Shown here: piece after piece, positions 8,234 through 12,532 of the stretch
Position numbering within the stretch: position 1 is the first letter of the stretch
Layout: each line of letters starts with the position of its first letter
From: Asterionellopsis glacialis
Taxonomy: Eukaryota; Bacillariophyta; Plagiogrammaphyceae; Rhaphoneidales; Asterionellopsidaceae
DNA length: 12,532 nt
Assembly: GCA_014885115.2 (NCBI GenBank)
Contig: WKLE02006864.1
Span: 1-12,532 of the forward strand
Reading direction: 5' to 3'
Program-made: the position numbers and the translations under genes
Notes under the pieces: model-generated
What the model was told of the DNA's origin: nothing
What the model saw: the letters and a program-made list of their open reading frames with translations, nothing else
Databases searched by the model: none

Positions 8234-8295
8234 GTACCATCTAACTGTACCTGTACCTGGGTACCTTGTACATAGGTACGGTACTTGCCAGGTAC
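8234..8295. repeat. Dense GTAC cluster upstream of the sulfotransferase-like gene
   Basis: GTAC occurs eight times in 62 bp (8234, 8247, 8253, 8261, 8268, 8276, 8281 and 8292), against about one per 256 bp expected for equal base use. It includes a short tandem CTGTACCTGTACCTG and is flanked by further TACC words. It lies 316-377 bp upstream of the ATG at 8611. Promoter element, repeat relic or fold-back structure are all possible. Confidence 0.55.
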
Positions 8296-8427
8296 CAGAG
8301 GATACCCGGGTAAATGCTGCTAAATATATCTGGTGTACTGGCAATGCGTTTTTCTAAACTGGAGGTCATTTTGATTTATGCATAATGCCACCAAGCATCG
8401 ATAATGACCATATTTTCATTCATATAG

Positions 8428-8520
8428 GTAATTTTATATAAAGAAATTGGTATTTTTGGAAATCCACTGGGTGGAGACTTTCCTTCCCTGCTGATTTATA
8501 TTTGTTCTTATTATTTGCAG
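8428..8520 (+). other. Possible 5'UTR intron
   Basis: A strong-looking acceptor, TTGTTCTTATTATTTGCAG, ends at 8520. A GTAATT donor at 8428 would give a 93-nt intron, close to the 99-106 nt of the three coding introns. Another donor (GTAAAT at 8310) is possible. An in-frame TAG at 8569-8571 means any upstream exon would be untranslated with respect to the main frame. Confidence 0.25.
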
Positions 8521-8533
8521 TCTAATCAAAGGA

Positions 8534-8571
8534 CCTTGGTCTCACACCGAATGACCAAGGACCAAGACTAG
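8534..8571 (+). promoter_or_regulatory. Leader hairpin with an overlapping six-codon uORF
   Basis: CCTTGGTC at 8534-8541 pairs perfectly with GACCAAGG at 8553-8560, leaving an 11-nt loop. The downstream arm carries a tiny uORF: ATG at 8551 (MTKDQD, TAG at 8569-8571), 39 nt before the main ATG at 8611 and in the same frame. Its context is weak (C at -3). If transcribed, hairpin and uORF could both damp translation. Confidence 0.35.
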
Positions 8572-8610
8572 TATAGGGTAACGAAATCAGGTTTTCGAAA
8601 CATTGAAACG

Positions 8611-10371
8611 ATGGCTTCTCTGTTCCGTCAAACCCATCGGTTTGCCAAACCACTTGCTCGAGTAAGTATCATCGTGTTACTCACTCTGAACTTTACCGAC
8701 GTTTCTAAGTTTGTTGGTGAAGTCTGGCAAAATGAACGAAATAAGGGACCACCTACGCTTGCTGAAATATCTGCTATCCGAGATTTCATGTCCATGACGC
8801 GTATGTCTCCCCGTTTAGAGGATGCTACCCCTATTAGGGGGATGTTCACCGAAACACCAGAACTTCGAGGGTCGGAAGGAGAAGTTGGTAGAGGTTTATC
8901 GCAGTCAGTTCGCGAACTTCGACAGCTCTCCAAAAATTTGGGTGGTGGTGCATGTGAATGGACAGAAGCTGAGCCTATCGATCCCATAACAACACCAAAC
9001 GTAGACTCTACCTTTTTAGTCGGATTTCCAGGATCCGGAAAAAGAATTACATGGTTACTAATGGAAGCGTTTACTGGTAACGTAGCTGGAGATGACTGGG
9101 ATCATTCTGGTAATGGATATCATGTTGCTCAAATGAAAGGCGGATATCCCCATCATGACAGCCGAAAATGGCTTTGGTACGTATCTATGATATATTTTGA
9201 ATTTTGCTATTTTCTCATACGTTAATCTCATAGTAATGTCTGAAAAACCGATTTATGATGATTTATTTATTGCAGGGGAAACAAGATGGATCAGGTGGTA
9301 TTTCAGATTCGTAACCCAAGATGGGCTGTTCCCTCGTGGAGAACTTTGCGTTATGAACTAGCACACAGTCGATACTGGGATCAGTCACACGTTCGAATTC
9401 CATGGATGTAAGTTGGTTACAAAGTTTAGGCACAAACAGTAGTATTTTGCTTCTAAAGCACGGATTCTCAACAAAACTACCGGTATCTGCATTCCCACAA
9501 TTTTCTACTACAGGTATACAGAGGAAGAACCAACGAATCACTGGGAACGATTTAAAAAGTATAGAGGATGGTGGAGAGAAACACTTTTATGGAGTTGGTT
9601 TATCGACTTTTGGATGGAGGAGGGCCTGATTCGCTACTGGTTTAACCATGAAGCATGGATAAACCCTAACACCAATACAACTTGGCAAAACGGGCACTGC
9701 AGATATCACCTTGACTGCAAACCGAAGGTCATTGTATCATACGAATCTCTTATAGATCCAGCTACTGGTCCAAACGAGATGGCACGAGTAGCAAATGCTA
9801 TGCAGGGCTTGGAAGGAGGTAAGTGTATAGAACGGTTCGTTGAACATTATGCGGTTCACTTCGAATACTGACCCTTTTCAATTTTTATGTCGTCGTTGAC
9901 TATTGCTTTCAATTTACTTCAGTTAATATCATTGAAGAAGAAACTTGGTCGTGTCTTTATGATGCTGTCGTTCAAGGCGATGTGATTGACAAGAACAAAA
10001 CCAATGAACGCCGGTATAATCGCTGGGATGGGCCACCCAAAGAAGACAAGATATTCAACTCAACTCATTTGGAACATCTGCTCAACGAGGTAGATTATAT
10101 TCTGAACAAATATAGCATGCCACCTTGGGATACAGACCACATTGCCATGCAGCTTATTGGGTATGTGAGTGGCTATAAATCCGAGATTTACGCTGAGTGG
10201 CAACAAGTCTTGAACGAAGAAAACAACATCACAGAGGAGGTAGAATTGCCACTTGATCCAGTGTGGGAAGAAAACAATAAGGTTGAAGAAAATCTAACGA
10301 TGCAGGATCTGAATACGACCAACCTTGTCACTCCTGTGACAGCACCGGCGCCAGAAACAGTATCGGCATGA
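8611..10371 (+). CDS. Membrane-anchored sulfotransferase-like protein, four exons
   Basis: Joining 8611-9176, 9276-9407, 9514-9818 and 9923-10371 gives 1452 nt, exactly 484 codons (483 residues). Each junction restores the frame and a conserved sequence. An in-frame TAG at 8569 supports the start at 8611. A short hydrophobic segment at 18-28 after a basic N-terminus suggests a type II (Golgi-type) anchor. Residues 30-130 are a low-complexity stem. The catalytic fold begins with FLVGFPGSGKRITW (135-148), corresponding to the PAPS 5'-phosphosulfate loop (PxSGTTW in classical enzymes). RNPRWAVPS at 201-209 matches the 3'-phosphate-binding motif, with the key Arg and Ser eight residues apart as in cytosolic sulfotransferases. 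A Trp-rich segment follows (243-290), then a Cys pair near 295 and 301 and VSYESLI near 307-313. The C-terminal part holds several N-glycosylation motifs. Expected role: PAPS-dependent sulfation of a glycan or protein in the secretory path; the acceptor is unknown. The loop appears two residues longer than usual, so activity is not certain. Confidence 0.85.
9177..9275 (+). other. Intron 1 of the sulfotransferase-like gene
   Basis: 99 nt, donor GTACGT, acceptor TTGCAG. Phase 2: the split codon becomes Trp189, joining KWL to WGNKMDQ. Reading through leads to a stop 46 nt into the intron. A donor four bases later (GTATCT) would break the frame into exon 2. Confidence 0.85.
9408..9513 (+). other. 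Intron 2 of the sulfotransferase-like gene
   Basis: 106 nt, donor GTAAGT, acceptor CTACAG. Phase 2: the split codon is Met233, joining IPWM to YTEEEPTNHW. Reading on without splicing meets TAA at once. Confidence 0.87.
9819..9922 (+). other. Intron 3 of the sulfotransferase-like gene
   Basis: 104 nt, donor GTAAGT, acceptor CTTCAG after a T-rich stretch. Phase 1: the split codon is Val, joining QGLEG to VNIIEEETW. Unspliced reading stops at 9869-9871. Confidence 0.85.
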
Positions 10372-10433
10372 AGATGAATGCTTAGTCAATCTCGAAATAT
10401 GGGGGGCACCAATGAATATATAATATGCATGAA

Positions 10434-10439
10434 AATAAA
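10434..10439 (+). terminator. Candidate polyadenylation signal AATAAA
   Basis: AATAAA lies 63 bp after the sulfotransferase-like stop codon, in the 270-bp gap to the convergent gene ending at 10642. Diatom polyadenylation signals vary, so this is suggestive only. Confidence 0.35.
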
Positions 10440-10641
10440 ACTACTAATAGCTATAATTTTAATTTTGAAGCAAGAGCAATCATTCTGACTTTTTCACATT
10501 TGTTCTACAGTATTCGAGTATTCCTTGAGCGCACATGTACAACACACATTATTTGCCCCTTTTTTGGCAAGGATGAAATATGCCCTTCAGCCGCGTCTCT
10601 TGTTGTCCTTGGACATATTAATAGGAGTTTGTAATCCATCG

Positions 10642-12279
10642 CTAGTAGATTGTGGCCAATGTTACTATTGTCGTAAGAATAAAAAAGTTCTTCACTCTGA
10701 AAACAGATTTATGGTTCAATTTTTGTAAATACTCTAACCAACATTTTCTTCCACCCCTGAATGATGATGCAGAAGATGTCAAATTGGTCGGTGGTGATGC
10801 TGTTGGTGCCGCGGTGTCTAGAAATATACCGGTGGTGGGCATGGTACTACTAGAAGGTATTGCAGAAGATTCGTCTGATGGGAATTGGGAAGGTTGGAAT
10901 GATGGTATTGCACTTACTGTAGGATCAAAGGAAGGCTGTGAAGATAATGTTACATCAGAAAGTATTGTCCTTGTAGGATTCCGCGATGGTTTAGAAGATG
11001 GATTTGCTGTTGGAGCCTTGGTTGCTGGTGATATCGATGGAAAAGAAGACGGCTCAACTGATTTATCATCATCGTTGTTATAGTCCGAACATTCATCTAC
11101 AACGACAATATAGTCTATTGCTCCGGCAAAATTACGAGGACCAAAACTAGAGCCTGCCATGGGATAAGTTCCTATTCCGCGTCCTTCCCAAACACTAATA
11201 TCATTGTTAGATTGATCTATGACTTTGTCATGTTCCCCCCCTATCCCATGCCGATACCGCAAATCTGCAGTTGTCAATGTAATATAAAAAGCTCTTGGAG
11301 ACGACCCAAGCGGTAGATATAAATTTGCAGGAATGGGAGTTACTTGATTTTCACCATATCCATTGGTTGATCCTGTTGATAGCTGAGTCCATTGGTTTAG
11401 ATCTGTCATAGCTTCATCAACATCATAGGTGTTATTCCGTGTATATAAATGATATGTAACTTCTTGATTCCGATCGGTGCAGAACCCAACCCCAGTAATA
11501 ATCACTTGGCGTGATCTAACCATCAAACCAGTGCCAGAGGGCAGCGTTGGTCGAACATTAAACATAATTCCAAATGATCCAATAGTAACATCTAATGAAG
11601 TTTCGAGCCGTTGATCTGGACAATTATTACCCCCCCCATTATCGTCATCTGAAAGTGATTTGTATTTGATAGCTCCTTCCCATGCACGTGGAGTGATAGG
11701 TGTTCCAAATAAAGTAGAAACACCGGAACCTTCAAATATTTGTAAATATGTATCAGCAGCAACGAGAGTACCAAGTTGTTGTCCATTTCCATAGTATAAG
11801 TTTGGTGTTGAAAGGTAGATCAAAAATGCATATCGATCTCCTGGATGACGTAAAATGAGTTCATCGTCATCATTGGTAGTAAGGAATGCACTTTCAGGAA
11901 TAGACGTCCGTTCACCGTAACCTTTGCATTCAATCATGGAGATGTCGACTAATTTGTTCCATACCAATTCATTTCGTTCAAAACCAACATGAGTGCCAGA
12001 TTTACCATACACTAACACGTTACTACCACACGACGACGATCCAATTGAATTCATGACACCAACATGAATGTCGATTGATACTATTCTAATAGGTTTCAAA
12101 GCAACAATATCAAATATGGCTCCATGATTTCCGTTTTCACCAGTAAAAAAAGTTGCTACCTCGAAAATGTTTTCGTTTGCATCGGCTTTGTGGTTGGTAA
12201 GTAGAACAGATAACCACAACAAAATTATGTTGTAACACTTTTCATTGAACGGATATCCTGTCCAACAAGAGCAACTCAT
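10642..12279 (-). CDS. Secreted diatom-type surface protein with two tandem domains and a PSxxPS stalk
   Basis: A single-exon gene of 545 residues. The start at 12279 is fixed by an in-frame TAA 15 nt upstream, and no other Met occurs until 76. After a Cys-containing N-region, the hydrophobic run NIILLWLSVLL (18-28) and ADA at 32-34 give a signal peptide cleaved near 34. Two copies of a domain of roughly 165 residues follow, about 44-206 and 227-394. Shared landmarks: G(A/I)(I/M)F(D/N)V at the start; a V-Y/L-Y strand; GYGE followed by a T-x-IP segment; AF-I-LST or TLTT followed by L-Y/RY; an EG(S/R)G turn; and a closing PR-(A/N)-(W/F)-x-GAI-(K/D)-Y. The pattern suggests beta-rich modules. Residues 397-500 are an acidic then Ser/Pro/Thr-rich stalk with PSxxPS words, typical of diatom cell-surface or frustule-associated proteins. 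The tail (531-545) is hydrophobic and may serve as a membrane or GPI-type signal, though no clear omega site is seen. No catalytic motif is evident; adhesion or a wall role is a guess. Confidence 0.85.
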   Translation of the reverse strand: MSCSCWTGYPFNEKCYNIILLWLSVLLTNHKADANENIFEVATFFTGENGNHGAIFDIVALKPIRIVSIDIHVGVMNSIGSSSCGSNVLVYGKSGTHVGFERNELVWNKLVDISMIECKGYGERTSIPESAFLTTNDDDELILRHPGDRYAFLIYLSTPNLYYGNGQQLGTLVAADTYLQIFEGSGVSTLFGTPITPRAWEGAIKYKSLSDDDNGGGNNCPDQRLETSLDVTIGSFGIMFNVRPTLPSGTGLMVRSRQVIITGVGFCTDRNQEVTYHLYTRNNTYDVDEAMTDLNQWTQLSTGSTNGYGENQVTPIPANLYLPLGSSPRAFYITLTTADLRYRHGIGGEHDKVIDQSNNDISVWEGRGIGTYPMAGSSFGPRNFAGAIDYIVVVDECSDYNNDDDKSVEPSSFPSISPATKAPTANPSSKPSRNPTRTILSDVTLSSQPSFDPTVSAIPSFQPSQFPSDESSAIPSSSTMPTTGIFLDTAAPTASPPTNLTSSASSFRGGRKCWLEYLQKLNHKSVFRVKNFFILTTIVTLATIY

Positions 12280-12532
12280 TCTTAATCCTGTGCTTTATGG
12301 CTGGTTACAACTGAACTAAAATAGAACGTATTTTTTTAATAACAACGAACAGTCCAAATGCCAGGAGATGGCCCCATAACAACAATAAACACATCAAAGA
12401 TAAGATATATCCTATGGTACCTGGGTACTGTATCAAACATACCGGTACCGCCGTGTAAACAAACGATCTCTTGGACTCCTCTGGCATCTTCGGGGGCCCC
12501 ATAGGGCTGAGTCGTGTGTTATTTCTTTCGTG
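12280..12532. promoter_or_regulatory. Upstream region of the surface-protein gene, with a GTAC cluster
   Basis: These 253 bp precede the minus-strand start at 12279. GTAC occurs at 12417, 12425 and 12445, the last within ACCGGTACCG, about 140-170 bp upstream of the ATG. That resembles the GTAC clusters before two other genes in the window. No convincing TATA box or other motif is identified. Confidence 0.4.

Larger units (their letters stand above)
6826..8427. other. Gene-poor AT-rich spacer
   Basis: This 1.6-kb stretch lies downstream of the permease and upstream of the sulfotransferase-like gene. I see no supported gene. It contains the GGTACCGGTACC palindrome (6991-7002), a small hairpin ATCGGC/GCCGAT (7097-7102 with 7111-7116), many AT runs and the GTAC cluster at 8234-8295. 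Open frames on the minus strand at 6707-7060 and 7255-7455 lack domain signatures. A decayed mobile element cannot be excluded, but no terminal repeats or protein remnants were recognised. Confidence 0.45.

Noticed and set aside
9010..9060. Walker A ATPase/GTPase loop in the sulfotransferase-like protein
   Set aside because: Arg replaces the required Ser/Thr after GK, and the downstream RNPRxxxxS motif fits a sulfotransferase instead.
12305..12502. 65-codon minus-strand frame with a hydrophobic stretch
   Set aside because: It lies in the upstream region of the surface-protein gene, covers a GTAC cluster, and shows no domain or signal pattern beyond one hydrophobic run.

Overview
This is a eukaryotic nuclear window, most likely from a diatom. 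Two genes show it best. A sulfotransferase-like gene is cut by three short GT..AG introns (99, 106 and 104 nt). A secreted protein at the right end has the Ser/Pro/Thr-rich 'PSxxPS' stalk common in diatom surface proteins. TGACGTCA elements, AT-rich spacers and GTAC-rich intergenic clusters also fit. I cannot fix the genus; a pennate diatom is my guess.

Layout, left to right. 1-1237: AT-rich DNA with no gene I can support. 1238-1825 (-): small secreted acidic helical protein. 1826-2931: spacer with a bZIP-type motif and a striking CT/AG inverted repeat. 2932-4692 (-): 586-residue, mostly disordered protein with four 'WL' repeats, five full CDK consensus sites, a D-box and a poly-proline run. 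4693-5595: divergent promoter with an E2F-like site, a GTAC-rich cluster and five TGACNTC elements within 98 bp. 5596-6825 (+): TauE/SafE-type membrane permease. 6826-8610: gene-poor spacer with GTAC palindromes, a possible 5'UTR intron, a hairpin and a uORF. 8611-10371 (+): four-exon gene for a 483-residue membrane-anchored sulfotransferase-like protein. 10642-12279 (-): 545-residue secreted protein with two tandem copies of one domain. 12280-12532: its upstream region, with another GTAC cluster.

The genes are separate transcription units and no operon is implied. The permease and the sulfotransferase-like gene are same-strand neighbours and both could act in sulfur handling (anion movement; sulfation of glycans or proteins in the secretory path). 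Both also carry a very short uORF just before the start. That link is inference. The best candidate for something undescribed is the WL-repeat protein, because E2F-like site, CDK sites and D-box all point independently to the cell cycle. Next are the tandem domain of the surface protein and the TGACNTC array before the permease. I found no CRISPR array, rRNA, convincing tRNA, or intact mobile element.
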